Shown: piece by piece, positions 53,473-63,024 of the stretch
Position numbering within the stretch: the stretch's first letter is position 1
Layout of the letters: each line of letters starts with the position of its first letter
Assembly: GCF_005886105.2 (NCBI RefSeq)
Contig: NZ_PNCO02000002.1
Location: forward strand, 372,001 to 436,000
DNA: 64,000 nucleotides
Direction: 5' to 3'
Origin: Pseudoalteromonas galatheae
GTDB lineage: Bacteria > Pseudomonadota > Gammaproteobacteria > Enterobacterales > Alteromonadaceae
The notes under the pieces: model-generated
What the model saw: the letters and a program-made list of their open reading frames with translations, nothing else
What the model was told of the DNA's origin: nothing
Databases searched by the model: none
Position numbers and translations under genes: made by a program

Positions 53473-54441
53473 CTAGTCATCTAGCTTTACGGCTCCCGCT
53501 ATCCTGTCTATTTTCACCGAGCCTGAGCCTGACTCGGTAATGGTCAGAGAACCTGCATCTACCACACGGATATTTCCAGCACCGTCTTCTATTTGAACAT
53601 GGCCCTTCACTGCTTCGATATCCGTATTGCCCGAACCATCAACGATAGTGACATCGCCTTGGGCGTGACGCACACGAATGTTACCGGATTCATCATCGAT
53701 TTTAATATTATGTCCGCCTTCAACAACTAGTGAGCCAGAGCCATCGGTGATATCAGCGTTGCCGCTAAAACCGCGAAGGGTTAGATCGCCAGACTCATCT
53801 TCTATTTTGATATCCGTGCCGCCAGCCACATTAATATTACCCGAGCCATCCTCCAACCCCAGTGTATCGATCAACCCCTTTATGGTTATGTCGCCAGAAC
53901 CATCGTCGATAACGAGTTGCTGGACGTTAGTGACATGGATATTGCCACTGCCGTCATCAATTTCAGCACCTTGAATATCTTCTAATGTGATATTGCCAGA
54001 GCCATCATCTAGCTTGATAAAACCTTTGATATTTTTGATGGTTATATCACCCGAACTGTCATCAAGTGTTAGTGCGAGCTGACTTGGCATGGTGATGATT
54101 AGGTCAATTCTAGGGCTGTTATTACGATACCATTGTACACCAGAACTTGTATCAGAATCGGCTACCAATATGGCGGTATCACCTGACTTTTCAAGGGTAA
54201 GTCGATAGTTCTCCGTTTCTGTGGTTAACACTGAAGCTTCCACTTGGATCTCTTGTTGGTTGTCGTATCCAATGATTTGGATATTACCCGAGGTGGTATT
54301 TGCATCAAGTTTGCTTATCTCTGCAGCGCTGAGCTGTAGAGATTTATGGAGTGTTTTGGTTGCCGCTGCGCTTGGAGAGATATGTACGACACAGCCAGAT
54401 AAAAGGCTAAGGGCGGCTAAACTGGTGAAAAGCTTTTTCAT
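53473..54441 (-). CDS. Lipoprotein with DGSGN-repeat beta-solenoid
   Basis: A 322-residue exported lipoprotein. The signal MKKLFTSLAALSLLSGC has its lipobox at Cys17; this ATG (54441) is chosen over two upstream ATGs because it gives a normal signal. An N-terminal part of about 110 residues is followed by some eleven repeats of 17-18 residues built on (I/V)xDGSGNIxV, for example LDDGSGNITLEDIQG. This is the putative adhesin/DUF4097-like right-handed beta-helix type. The Asp/Asn-rich turns could bind Ca2+. An envelope structural or sensing role is possible; function unknown. Confidence 0.78.
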   Translation of the reverse strand: MKKLFTSLAALSLLSGCVVHISPSAAATKTLHKSLQLSAAEISKLDANTTSGNIQIIGYDNQQEIQVEASVLTTETENYRLTLEKSGDTAILVADSDTSSGVQWYRNNSPRIDLIITMPSQLALTLDDSSGDITIKNIKGFIKLDDGSGNITLEDIQGAEIDDGSGNIHVTNVQQLVIDDGSGDITIKGLIDTLGLEDGSGNINVAGGTDIKIEDESGDLTLRGFSGNADITDGSGSLVVEGGHNIKIDDESGNIRVRHAQGDVTIVDGSGNTDIEAVKGHVQIEDGAGNIRVVDAGSLTITESGSGSVKIDRIAGAVKLDD

Positions 54442-54673
54442 TTTTGTTATTTTCCGTAGTGATGATGACATAATGTTGTCATTCAGCAATAGTTATACCA
54501 TAAATAGTGTCTATATAAATCAATGAGTTAATAAATATTGATACTCAAGGTTGGTCAAAATAGCGAAATCACATAGTGAGCTGAGCCAAAAGTTTGCAGA
54601 TATGACTGTCATGTGGTTGTAAATTCGACAGTGTAGTCTGGCGCTATTGCTTGCTTATTTTTCTGACAGTGCA

Positions 54674-55456
54674 ATGAAAGACATGACCAAGAAGACCGAG
54701 CTACACGCTGTCAATCCGAAATCATTCGTTGATAGTCACTGTAAACCAGACGCTGCAGTCTTTTTAGGAGTTGGAAGTGCCGCCAGCGCTGCAACTCTTG
54801 GGTGTTCTACCTGCGTATTGACCCATAAAGGCTTACCTTGGTTATTGATAGATTGTGGCTTTAATACGGTGTCACGCTATAAAAGCCATTTTGCATCATT
54901 ACCCGATGCTGTGTTTATTACTCACCTTCACTATGATCATGTTGGTGGATTGGAGCAGCTTTACTTTCAGGCTGCATTGAGTCAGCACCAAGTCACATTA
55001 TACGCTCCAGCAGAGTTAATCGTTGGGTTGTGTAACATGCTCGCCTACACCGGACTAAGCGAGGGTAACTGTGGTGTTTGGCAGGTCTTTCGTTTATTTC
55101 CAGTTTCTGAAAGCTTTCTTCATCGTGGGCAGCGTATACACAGTTATGCCGTTCGTCATCATGAGCCCAACAGTGCTTTTTCGTTACACCTCCCTGGTAG
55201 CTTGTTTTACAGTGGTGATACTAAGGCTATTCCTGAGCTACTCCATCACCATGTCAGTAACGGCGAGGTTATTTTTCATGATTGCGGTCTTGCAAACAAC
55301 CCCAGCCATTGCTCCCTTGATGAGTTGTTGACGAGCTATCGCGAAGACATCATTAAAAATATTTGGGTCTATCATTACCAGCATCAAGAAGATGTTGTGA
55401 AGTTTGAACACGCAGGACTCAAAGCAGCGATTGCTGAGCAGTCGATTACGCTTTAA
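54674..55456 (+). CDS. MBL-fold metallo-hydrolase
   Basis: A 260-residue metallo-beta-lactamase-fold hydrolase. Seen: FLGVGSAASAATLGCSTCVL, LLIDCGFNTVSRY, the metal motif THLHYDHVGGLEQ, SLHLPGSLFYSGDTKAIPELL and a further His in FHDCGL with CSLDEL. The arrangement resembles tRNase Z-like and ribonuclease-like phosphodiesterases more than beta-lactamases. The ATG at 54674 is used; an in-frame TTG at 54647 would add nine residues. It converges with and overlaps the Hpt gene end by four bases. Confidence 0.82.
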   Translation: MKDMTKKTELHAVNPKSFVDSHCKPDAAVFLGVGSAASAATLGCSTCVLTHKGLPWLLIDCGFNTVSRYKSHFASLPDAVFITHLHYDHVGGLEQLYFQAALSQHQVTLYAPAELIVGLCNMLAYTGLSEGNCGVWQVFRLFPVSESFLHRGQRIHSYAVRHHEPNSAFSLHLPGSLFYSGDTKAIPELLHHHVSNGEVIFHDCGLANNPSHCSLDELLTSYREDIIKNIWVYHYQHQEDVVKFEHAGLKAAIAEQSITL

Positions 55457-55809
55457 GTTTGCGACTGAGAAGTTAAATAGGCTTTTAATTCTCGAACAAA
55501 CTCGCTACCGATCTCATGGTGTATCGCTTTTATTATTTCGGCGCACTCCGTAGTGTTGTTATCAAGTGCTGAATATTCTAACGCCTGTAGATGCTCAGCT
55601 AGTACCTCTGCCCCCACTGCTTTGGCGGAGGTTTTGAGGTAATGGGCTTCGTCTTTTAACGCTTGAAAAGCACGTGTTTGGTATGCCTCTTTAAACTTTG
55701 CGCAGCTCGATTTCGATTGCACCAGAAAGTCGGTGTAAAACTTTTTTGCTGTGGCAAAGTCATCACCAATTAAGTCGATAAGTACCTGAGGGTTGAGAGT
55801 TTGACTCAT
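55453..55809 (-). CDS. Stand-alone Hpt phosphotransfer protein
   Basis: A 118-residue histidine-phosphotransfer protein. The phospho-accepting His is in KDEAHYLKTSAKAVGAEVLAE, the usual HxLK(G/T)SA pattern. Its ATG overlaps the stop of the hybrid kinase (ATGA), so it is made with that kinase and should take phosphate from its receiver domain. The final response regulator is not encoded here. Confidence 0.88.
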   Translation of the reverse strand: MSQTLNPQVLIDLIGDDFATAKKFYTDFLVQSKSSCAKFKEAYQTRAFQALKDEAHYLKTSAKAVGAEVLAEHLQALEYSALDNNTTECAEIIKAIHHEIGSEFVRELKAYLTSQSQT

Positions 55810-58550
55810 TGTGTAAAGTCCATATCTAACCATTTACCTAAAGTGTTTTTGAGCTCTTGTAGCCGCACAGGTTTGCTAACATAATCGTTCATGCCACTGT
55901 CTAAGCAAAGCTCTTTATCCCCTTTCATCGCAGCGCCAGTAACAGCAACAATAGGAATTGCACTGCGCTCTTCTTTGGACTCAAATGCGCGAATTAATTT
56001 AGCCAATTCATATCCATCTATCTCTGGCATATGACAATCGGTTAGTAAAAGCTGATATTGTTGGCTTTTATACATCGCCAAAGCCTCTTTGCCGTTATTA
56101 GCGATATCGCAGGAAACCCCGAGTTTAGAAAGTTGTTTGACAATGAGCTTTTGGTTAAAAGGATTGTCCTCCGCAAGGAGTATATGCTGCTTACCATTAG
56201 TATTCGTTTTGTCATCGCTTGGGCTGGAAGCTTTATCGTCTAGTGAAAGTAGCGCGTCCAGCTCACTGAGATCGTTTAACTCACCTAAATCAGTCTCATC
56301 ATCTTGTTGGCTGGCTTTAAGTTTACTTAGTAATTGGCCGATTGAGTATTGAGTCTGTGGTGTAATTGGTTTTGATTTTTGCGTCGTTAACGCTTTGCTG
56401 GTCAAGTTAGCAAACGCGCTTTCATCAAAAAACATTAATTCTGGAATAGGTGAGAGTATTTGTTTTGTAGAGGCTTCGGCTTGCGTTGTGAAAACGCGAA
56501 TAAGTGCAGCGCCGTCAGTTTCTTTGATTTCATTAGGTGATTCGACGATTTTGAGCTCGCTGCAAAAATGCGTGCAGGCATTATACAGTTGTGTCAGTGC
56601 CAACGAACTTTGCCAACAGGCATCACTAAGCCAATAGAGTGTATTAAATGGCATGTTGGGCTGCTGTTGCGTCCTCGGACACCAAACGGGAATGGTAATG
56701 GTAAAAGTTGAGCCTTCTCCAGATTTACTTTTTAAAGCGACCTTGCCACCCATAAGGTCAATAAGCTTGCCGCATATTGCAAGGCCTAACCCCGTGCCGC
56801 CATACTTTCTGGTAATAGAGCGTTCGGCTTGTGTAAAGGGGGTAAACAGTTTCTTTTGTACTTCCGGTGCAATGCCAATTCCATTGTCTTCTATCTTAAA
56901 TATCAGGTGAGATAAAGCAACGCCCTCGGATGCCCAATGCACAGTGATGGTCACTTTCGCACCGCCTTCACGATCTGCAACGCTAAATTTGATCGCATTA
57001 CTGACAACATTAAAGATAATTTGTCGCACTCTATTTTCATCGCCAATCACTTCTAATGGCAGCTTTATGTCCTCATGCACCGTTAATTTTACCGATTTAT
57101 CTCGTGCGTGGGCTTCGAACGTTTTGATGATGTTATTAAGCATTTTAGAAGGAGAGAAAGGATAACTTTCAAGCTCCATTTTCCCTTGCTCAACTTTGGC
57201 TAAGTCTAAAATATCATTCAATATTGAGACTAAATTATTGGCTGAAATAGACGCGGTTTCTAAGAGTTCTTGGTTGTCTTCATCAAGCTCAGATAGCGAC
57301 ATGAGATCCAATGAGCCGATAATACCATTCATTGGCGTTCTAAGTTCATGGCTCATCATAGACAAAAAGTCTGACTTGGTGCGACTTGCTTGCTCAGCTT
57401 TAATAATAGCAGCCTCAAGATCAGCAGTGCGTTCAGCGACGCGTTGTTCTAGCTCTTGATTAATATGCTGGAGCTTTTTTTGGGCAATATAGACGTCGGT
57501 TTGATCGATAACAACACCATCAATACGTGATGGTCGGCCATATTCATCTAGTCCGACAACACCTTTAGCATAAACGACAACAATATCCTTGTCGTTGAGC
57601 AGACCGCGATAGCGCTGCTCAAAGATCTCGCCTGAGCTTAATGATGCTTCTAGCGCTTGAATAACCCGAGCTTTATCGTCGGGATGAAGGCTAGCCTCCC
57701 AAAGATGCAGATTGCCTATATCATCTTCCGAAAGCTTAAAAATTTCATTCGCTTGATGATCCCAATTCCAAATCCATTGATTCGCTACTCGTATTGCTCG
57801 CCAAGTGCCTATTTTCCCAGCTTGCATAGCAAGTTCTTTGCTTTCTTCTGCATCATGTAATGCGACTAACATGTCTTTTTCGTGAGTACAGTCAGCCAAA
57901 ATCCCATACACACTGTGTGTTCGGATACAATATTTAACTTGCTCGCCTTTGAGCTCAAACCAATGGATTGAGCCCCTAACCTCTAGTCGGAACTCAAAAT
58001 GCAGCATAAGTCCTTGTTCAATGTGATGGGAGAGCAGTTCGGAAAATAGCGGCTGGTCCTCTTGGTAAATCATACTTTTTAAGGTTTCCCAGTCGAGCTC
58101 GGCCGAGGCCGGAAGGCCTATAAGAGATTTAAATTTGGGAGAAAAATATGCTGTCTTGTTTAGCAGGTCGTAACACCAAACGCCGAGGTTTGCGCTGTTG
58201 ACGGCGTGACGTAAAATTCGGGTTTGTTCGTCCTCTAAAGGATTTTGACAATAATAAGTAGAAAGCTCGGCAATATGCACAAATATTTCATTGCTGTGGA
58301 CATCATAAAAGGAAAGTAAAAATTGTACGTTTGGCGATGTGCGCAACGAAACTTGTATCAAAGAACCATCTGCAATCGTCTTTTGTTGCTCTTCTACACA
58401 TGAGGGAAAGGTAAATAGGTCTTCAAGGTGCTTATTAACGATATTATTTTCAGGTACGAGCAGTTTTTCCGCAGCAGTGGTTGTATGACTGACATACCAC
58501 TCAGATGTAACAATCAAAATTGGCATACTGTCTTTTAGTGCTGTTAGCAT
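55806..58550 (-). CDS. Soluble multi-PAS hybrid histidine kinase
   Basis: A 914-residue kinase without membrane helices. The N-terminal half has three PAS/PAC-like units (about residues 10-100, 115-240 with SANLGVWCYDLLNKTAYFSP, and 245-365 with AGKIGTWRAIRVANQW). A coiled coil leads into HisKA (MSHELRTPMNGIIGSLDLM), then HATPase_c (DNGIGIAPEVQKKLF, GTGLGLAICGKL) and a C-terminal receiver (LLAEDNPFNQKL, LLLTDCHMPEIDG). The ATG at 58550, after GGGGA, is preferred to 58574. The Hpt gene follows as its phosphorelay partner. The stretch 58575-58841 upstream shows nothing coding. Confidence 0.9.
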   Translation of the reverse strand: MLTALKDSMPILIVTSEWYVSHTTTAAEKLLVPENNIVNKHLEDLFTFPSCVEEQQKTIADGSLIQVSLRTSPNVQFLLSFYDVHSNEIFVHIAELSTYYCQNPLEDEQTRILRHAVNSANLGVWCYDLLNKTAYFSPKFKSLIGLPASAELDWETLKSMIYQEDQPLFSELLSHHIEQGLMLHFEFRLEVRGSIHWFELKGEQVKYCIRTHSVYGILADCTHEKDMLVALHDAEESKELAMQAGKIGTWRAIRVANQWIWNWDHQANEIFKLSEDDIGNLHLWEASLHPDDKARVIQALEASLSSGEIFEQRYRGLLNDKDIVVVYAKGVVGLDEYGRPSRIDGVVIDQTDVYIAQKKLQHINQELEQRVAERTADLEAAIIKAEQASRTKSDFLSMMSHELRTPMNGIIGSLDLMSLSELDEDNQELLETASISANNLVSILNDILDLAKVEQGKMELESYPFSPSKMLNNIIKTFEAHARDKSVKLTVHEDIKLPLEVIGDENRVRQIIFNVVSNAIKFSVADREGGAKVTITVHWASEGVALSHLIFKIEDNGIGIAPEVQKKLFTPFTQAERSITRKYGGTGLGLAICGKLIDLMGGKVALKSKSGEGSTFTITIPVWCPRTQQQPNMPFNTLYWLSDACWQSSLALTQLYNACTHFCSELKIVESPNEIKETDGAALIRVFTTQAEASTKQILSPIPELMFFDESAFANLTSKALTTQKSKPITPQTQYSIGQLLSKLKASQQDDETDLGELNDLSELDALLSLDDKASSPSDDKTNTNGKQHILLAEDNPFNQKLIVKQLSKLGVSCDIANNGKEALAMYKSQQYQLLLTDCHMPEIDGYELAKLIRAFESKEERSAIPIVAVTGAAMKGDKELCLDSGMNDYVSKPVRLQELKNTLGKWLDMDFTQ

Positions 58551-58841
58551 CACATTCCCCAATCGTATCCTCATAAAACAATATAGCAGTTCATGATTAA
58601 CTTGCTGTATTTATGGTCTATCTAGTAATTGTTGAGGAGGATGAGCAAAGCCTGTAAATTGTCGATGCTGAGGGGGAGAATTTTTGTCTAATGTGTGATG
58701 GTTAGGAATGTAGATCAGAGTACAAGGCCATTGCTACCTATGAAGTCGTCGAAGGTTTATCACAAGAGCCTTATCTACAAGTCAGCAGTGCAAAGCGAGA
58801 TTGTGCTTTCCCCTACCATTAGTACCATATTACGCGGCGGT

Positions 58842-59732
58842 TTATACCGCCTCTACATTGAGTCTTTCTGCGAGTAGCTGGCGCTCAGTATTTAATCCTC
58901 TATAGTCTCTAAGTCCAGCGAGAAGCGCCCTGATTAATACTGTATCAGGGTTTTTACTTTGTAGTTGAGCTTCCAATAGAGTGATTGTGTGGTCTACGAT
59001 CTCACGCTTTTGTGGTGTAAGTTTTAGCTTATGAGACTTCTCCTGGAGCTGTAAAAAAGCTTGTTGGACTTTTTGTTCGTGGAGTTGTTGTTTTTTGGCT
59101 TCGATCTCTTTTTGAGATGGGAAATCCTGCTCGGTTAACACCGGCGAAAGGGCTTGATTTGGTAGCGCTGTACAAATTGAGTCCATACACGACACTACCC
59201 AATTAACCAGCTTTTCAGTGTCGAAATCAATACCTTCAATCACGGGAAGCGAAAGGTAGTTAGCTATAATGCCATCAAGCGTCATCGCAAGGTCGGTTTT
59301 CCATGGACGAACTTGCTCGCCATAGTTTTCAAGTAAAAAACCTTCCTGTAGCGTAAGCCACGTTAAGCGAAATTCTTGATAGAACATAATTAAGTTATTT
59401 GAAAAGCTCAGTGACTCCTCCTGCAATAAGAGTTGAAACATCGCTTGGTACTGCTGTAAATCTTCGTGCTGGAAGCGGATTTGTTGTTTTAGCTTGGCAA
59501 TTGGAGTCAAGTCATCACTTTCTAATATTGCTCTTATTTTATCTAGCAGATCCGCTGTTTGACGCTCAAAAACGGCTAATAGTAGTTCGTCTTTTGATTT
59601 AAAGTGTAGGTAGATAGCACCTTTCGAAATGCCCACTTTATTGGCGATGGTTTGCATGCTAAAGGCAATATCGCCCTCAGCTAAAAGTAACTGCTCCGCG
59701 CATGTGAGTATTAATTTCCGCTTATCAGACAT
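58842..59732 (-). CDS. TetR/AcrR-family regulator
   Basis: A 296-residue TetR protein, longer than the usual 190-210. The HTH is at residues about 8-55 (AFSMQTIANKVGISKGAIYLHFKSKDELL). The ligand domain runs to about 200, and a charged helical C-terminal extension (QKEIEAKKQQLHEQKVQQAF) adds the remainder. It is divergent from the ABC exporter at 59858 with a perfect 42-bp dyad between them, so it should repress the exporter and itself. Confidence 0.88.
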   Translation of the reverse strand: MSDKRKLILTCAEQLLLAEGDIAFSMQTIANKVGISKGAIYLHFKSKDELLLAVFERQTADLLDKIRAILESDDLTPIAKLKQQIRFQHEDLQQYQAMFQLLLQEESLSFSNNLIMFYQEFRLTWLTLQEGFLLENYGEQVRPWKTDLAMTLDGIIANYLSLPVIEGIDFDTEKLVNWVVSCMDSICTALPNQALSPVLTEQDFPSQKEIEAKKQQLHEQKVQQAFLQLQEKSHKLKLTPQKREIVDHTITLLEAQLQSKNPDTVLIRALLAGLRDYRGLNTERQLLAERLNVEAV

Positions 59733-59760
59733 AGCTCCTCCTGTTCACATTGCAGTATAC

Positions 59761-59802
59761 AGTCAATTTAAAAATGACCAATAGGTCATTTTTAAATTGA
59801 CT
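59761..59802. promoter_or_regulatory. 42-bp perfect dyad, TetR operator
   Basis: AGTCAATTTAAAAATGACC (59761-59779), AATA, then its exact complement GGTCATTTTTAAATTGACT (59784-59802). The core TGACC-AATA-GGTCA is followed by a further half site AATAGGTCAAT at 59812. It lies between the divergent TetR and ABC exporter genes. Confidence 0.8.
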
Positions 59803-59857
59803 AAGTCCAAAAATAGGTCAATTATTATATTGTCTATTCAACGGGGACATCATAATT

Positions 59858-61588
59858 ATGAACAATACATCATCTTTAATACAATTAGTCAGGCGCACGC
59901 GGCCAAGTCGACTATTACTATCAACTCTGATTTTGTTTACGCTCATTTCTAGTATTTTAGGTTTGTTGGTGCCTTTGCAAACGAAAAGATTGCTTGAAGA
60001 ACTCGGAGAAAAAGGTCATTTTTCAAATGAACAGGTAGTCATATTAATTATGGTATTAGTATTTTCCGCTGTGCTAACAGGGTTGATGACTTACATCATG
60101 GGTAAAATTGGCAATGAGCAAAAGCTTAAGTTACGCGGAGACCTTTTTCAGCACCTCATTCGTTTGCCAGTTTCCTTCTTTGATAATACAAGGGCTGGGG
60201 AGCCCGCGAATCGTATAGTAAAAGACACTGAAATTATTGAAAACCTCGTGAGCGAGCAGTCTGTGTCTTTTATATCTGGTGTAGTTTCATTATTTGGTTC
60301 TTTTATTATTCTATGGTTTTTAGACTGGCAAATGACACTTGTAATGCTCGGTGCAGTGACGGCTAGTTTTCTGATCATCCTACCGTTTTCTGTCAGGCTG
60401 ACGGATCTGTCTAAGTCATTACAAGACACTGAGGCCTCTATGTTAGGAAGGTTAACCGAGCTGTTTGCCAATATCCGCTTACTAAGAGCGCAAGGTGCAG
60501 AGAAAATAGAAGCTAAAAAGAATAACAATGAATTGAAATCACTGTATAAAACCGCAATGTCAGAACATACGCTTTTAGCTACCATGGGCGCATTGGTGAA
60601 TTTAGTGATCATGGCTTCGATAGTGTTAGTACTGGGATTTGGTGCATCAAGGGTTGCCAACGGTGCGATGACGCTAGGCGCTTTTGTTGCGTTTATTATG
60701 TTTTTACTGAACATCGTGTTGCCGATGGGGCAGTTAAGTATGGTGGTAGCCGCGTTTAATAAAGCAAAAGGAGCGGCCGTTCGTATTAACGAGATCTTAG
60801 CTACAACACCAGTAAATGAGAGTGGTCATACGATTAACGTGACTGATAAGTCAATTTATGTTCGCAATTTATCTTTTAGCTATGCTGATGATAAACCAGT
60901 ATTTAAAAGCTTGAGCTGTGAATTCTTAAGTGGAAAAACGACCGCTATTGTTGGGCCATCAGGAGTTGGTAAGTCTACACTCTTCGCTTTGTTGCAGGGC
61001 TTTTACCAAGCGCAGCGTGGTTACATTGAAATTGCTGGGCTTAATGTTGAAGAGCTAGACCGAGCCAATTTAAGAGCGCAAATTGGTTATGTTGCGCAAG
61101 AGAGCCCGCTGTTGTGCGGCACCTTATATGAAAACTTGGTCTACGGTACTGATGAGGCAATAGATGATGAACAATTACAGCATGCCATTGCCACGGCCGA
61201 TTTAGCTGAGTTCATCGCGACACTACCTGATGGATTGAATACTCAAATTGGTGAGCGTGGTATTACTCTGTCTGGCGGACAAAGGCAAAGAGTTGCATTG
61301 GCGCGAGCACTATTAAAAGACCCAGCATTGCTGCTGTTGGATGAAGCAACGGCAAGCCTTGATTCGCAAAGTGAAGCCGCTATTCAAATTGCCCTGAAAA
61401 ATGCAAAAAAAGGTCGTACTACAATTATTGCCGCGCATCGACTCAGTACGGTTATGGATGCTGATACTATTATCGTCATTAACAAAGGTGAGATTGAGTC
61501 ACATGGAGATCACCAGTATCTGATGCAACACTCTTCGCTTTACCAAAGCTTAGTGAATAAACAGTTCAGCCTTCAAGCGGTAAGCTAA
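59858..61588 (+). CDS. Homodimeric ABC multidrug exporter (LmrA/BmrA type)
   Basis: A 576-residue half-transporter. The N-terminal six-helix membrane domain occupies about residues 15-315 (PSRLLLSTLILFTLISSILGLLVP and LPVSFFDNTRAGEPANRIVKDT). The nucleotide-binding domain has Walker A GPSGVGKST (about 365), the Q-loop in IGYVAQESPLL, the signature ITLSGGQRQRVALARALL and Walker B LLLLDEATASLD. It should act as a homodimer exporting a hydrophobic compound. Control by the divergent TetR protein fits an efflux pump induced by its substrate. Confidence 0.92.
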   Translation: MNNTSSLIQLVRRTRPSRLLLSTLILFTLISSILGLLVPLQTKRLLEELGEKGHFSNEQVVILIMVLVFSAVLTGLMTYIMGKIGNEQKLKLRGDLFQHLIRLPVSFFDNTRAGEPANRIVKDTEIIENLVSEQSVSFISGVVSLFGSFIILWFLDWQMTLVMLGAVTASFLIILPFSVRLTDLSKSLQDTEASMLGRLTELFANIRLLRAQGAEKIEAKKNNNELKSLYKTAMSEHTLLATMGALVNLVIMASIVLVLGFGASRVANGAMTLGAFVAFIMFLLNIVLPMGQLSMVVAAFNKAKGAAVRINEILATTPVNESGHTINVTDKSIYVRNLSFSYADDKPVFKSLSCEFLSGKTTAIVGPSGVGKSTLFALLQGFYQAQRGYIEIAGLNVEELDRANLRAQIGYVAQESPLLCGTLYENLVYGTDEAIDDEQLQHAIATADLAEFIATLPDGLNTQIGERGITLSGGQRQRVALARALLKDPALLLLDEATASLDSQSEAAIQIALKNAKKGRTTIIAAHRLSTVMDADTIIVINKGEIESHGDHQYLMQHSSLYQSLVNKQFSLQAVS

Positions 61589-61807
61589 TAACTTTGGTTG
61601 GGGTCCGCCAGTTGGATAGGTGGAAAGTGAATGAACAGTAATGTCATTAGTAAACGAAGCAATACTTTTTGATGTTTTTTTAAAATAATATAGCACTAAA
61701 AGTTTAGCTGTGATAAAAGTAGTTATATTTAACTAAGTGCTATTTTAGTTATTGGTTAAAAAGGATTGGTTTTTAGGGAAGACAAATTCAATTTCGTAGG
61801 TTTGTTT

Positions 61808-62008
61808 ATGCCCCATAGAGTATCACACACAAGTTCGCATACCTCTATCCCGCTTATTATAGTGCTAACAAGCGTGTTGTTATTACTGACTTTACTGAGC
61901 TTTCCAAGCAAGAGCAAACAGTCTGAAGCAACCAATGTAGCAATACACAAGAGCGGCGCGATAAAGCATGATGTTCGCGCAAAAAAAATCAGAATGAAAA
62001 ATTCTTAG
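61808..62008 (+). CDS. Possible small single-helix membrane protein
   Basis: A 66-residue ORF with one convincing membrane segment (IPLIIVLTSVLLLLTLLSF, about residues 15-33) and a basic C-terminal tail KHDVRAKKIRMKNS, giving an N-out/C-in arrangement. The start has no clear ribosome site and the in-frame upstream part is open to 61766. It could be real or chance. The flanking stretches 61589-61807 and 62009-62270 are A/T-rich, with no gene seen. Confidence 0.4.
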   Translation: MPHRVSHTSSHTSIPLIIVLTSVLLLLTLLSFPSKSKQSEATNVAIHKSGAIKHDVRAKKIRMKNS

Positions 62009-62270
62009 TTACCTAAAGGTATCTAATGCACACCATCACCTTACACTTTGTAACAGTTCAGGGTTACAATTTTTTATCTATATAAAACAAATGTTTAATC
62101 ATTTAAACTAATGCCGTTGTAAAAGTTCCACACGTATTCAGCTCATCATCTTACCTCTATAATTTGCTTATTATTTCTAACTCGGTATAGTTTGGCGTTG
62201 GCCAGAATAGTAATAATATTGCTCAGTCTATGAGCTCGGGACAAATTGGCCTTATTTCTCAGAGGCAGGT

Positions 62271-62732
62271 ATGCAATTAATTCAGTTAAAGTCAGATGAC
62301 CCACAAGTAGTCGCGGTGTTTTCTGAAATCGATAAGCTTATGAACAGCTTATATCCAATCGCAAGTGCACAGTCTTTATCAATAGAAGAAATTAACCAAC
62401 CTAACGTGTATGCCGTTGGCTTACAAAATGAAGAGGGCATTGTAGCGTGTGGTGCGATTGTAAAGCAGTTTGATAAAACCTTATACGGTGAAATTAAGCG
62501 CTTATACGTAAAACCTAGCTATCGAGGTAAAGGGCTTTCTAAACGTATTATGCAAATTTTGCTTCACTATGCGGGTGAAGCGCAGATCCCGCTGATCCGG
62601 CTGGAAACCGGCTCTAAGCAAGCCAGTGCGATAAGTCTTTATGAGAGCTTGGGGTTTGAGCGGTGTGAGCGCTTTGGGATGTACCGCGACAACCCGTTAA
62701 GTGTCTTTATGGCGTTATCACTGAAATCTTAA
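62271..62732 (+). CDS. GNAT-family N-acetyltransferase
   Basis: A 153-residue acetyltransferase with the acetyl-CoA motif VKPSYRGKGLSKRIMQILL and the closing motif ETGSKQASAISLYESLGFERCERFGMYRDNPLSVFM. The opening acidic part (LKSDDPQVVAVFSEIDKLMN) fits the PhnO/YjaB-like branch. AGAGGCAG lies before the ATG. Its end overlaps the end of the convergent rof gene by 15 bases. The substrate is unknown. Confidence 0.88.
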   Translation: MQLIQLKSDDPQVVAVFSEIDKLMNSLYPIASAQSLSIEEINQPNVYAVGLQNEEGIVACGAIVKQFDKTLYGEIKRLYVKPSYRGKGLSKRIMQILLHYAGEAQIPLIRLETGSKQASAISLYESLGFERCERFGMYRDNPLSVFMALSLKS

Positions 62733-62960
62733 TGTTGTAAAGTAGGGATTATCAGTATCGGCAGAGATGCTTGTAATCTCTGCAAGCATCACAGTGACAG
62801 CTTGGCTTTCTTGTTCTAAAACTAAACACTCCTGTTTGTCGACTATGGCCGTGTTTTCGCACCTGCCACGCACAACGTCACCATCTTTCATCTCAATAGT
62901 AACCTTTAGGCGTTTTAGGCACGCTAGTTCAATATAATCATACTGTTGGCAACTGATCAT
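62718..62960 (-). CDS. rof: Rho-binding antiterminator (Rof)
   Basis: An 80-residue Rof/YaeO-type inhibitor of transcription terminator Rho. Seen: ISCQQYDYIELACLKRLKVTIEMKDGDVVRG, matching the INCDDYDNLELAC...LELKDGE pattern of Escherichia coli Rof, and a Sm-like beta-sheet continuation. The frame is open to 63086, but the ATG at 62960 with AAGGA seven bases upstream gives the family length. It acts in the cytoplasm by binding Rho near its primary RNA site. Confidence 0.87.
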   Translation of the reverse strand: MISCQQYDYIELACLKRLKVTIEMKDGDVVRGRCENTAIVDKQECLVLEQESQAVTVMLAEITSISADTDNPYFTTLRFQ

Positions 62961-63024
62961 AGATACGTCCTTATTGAGTAAAGCCACCTGCTTGTACAGG
63001 TGGCTTTTCAAACTAGGCTTATGC

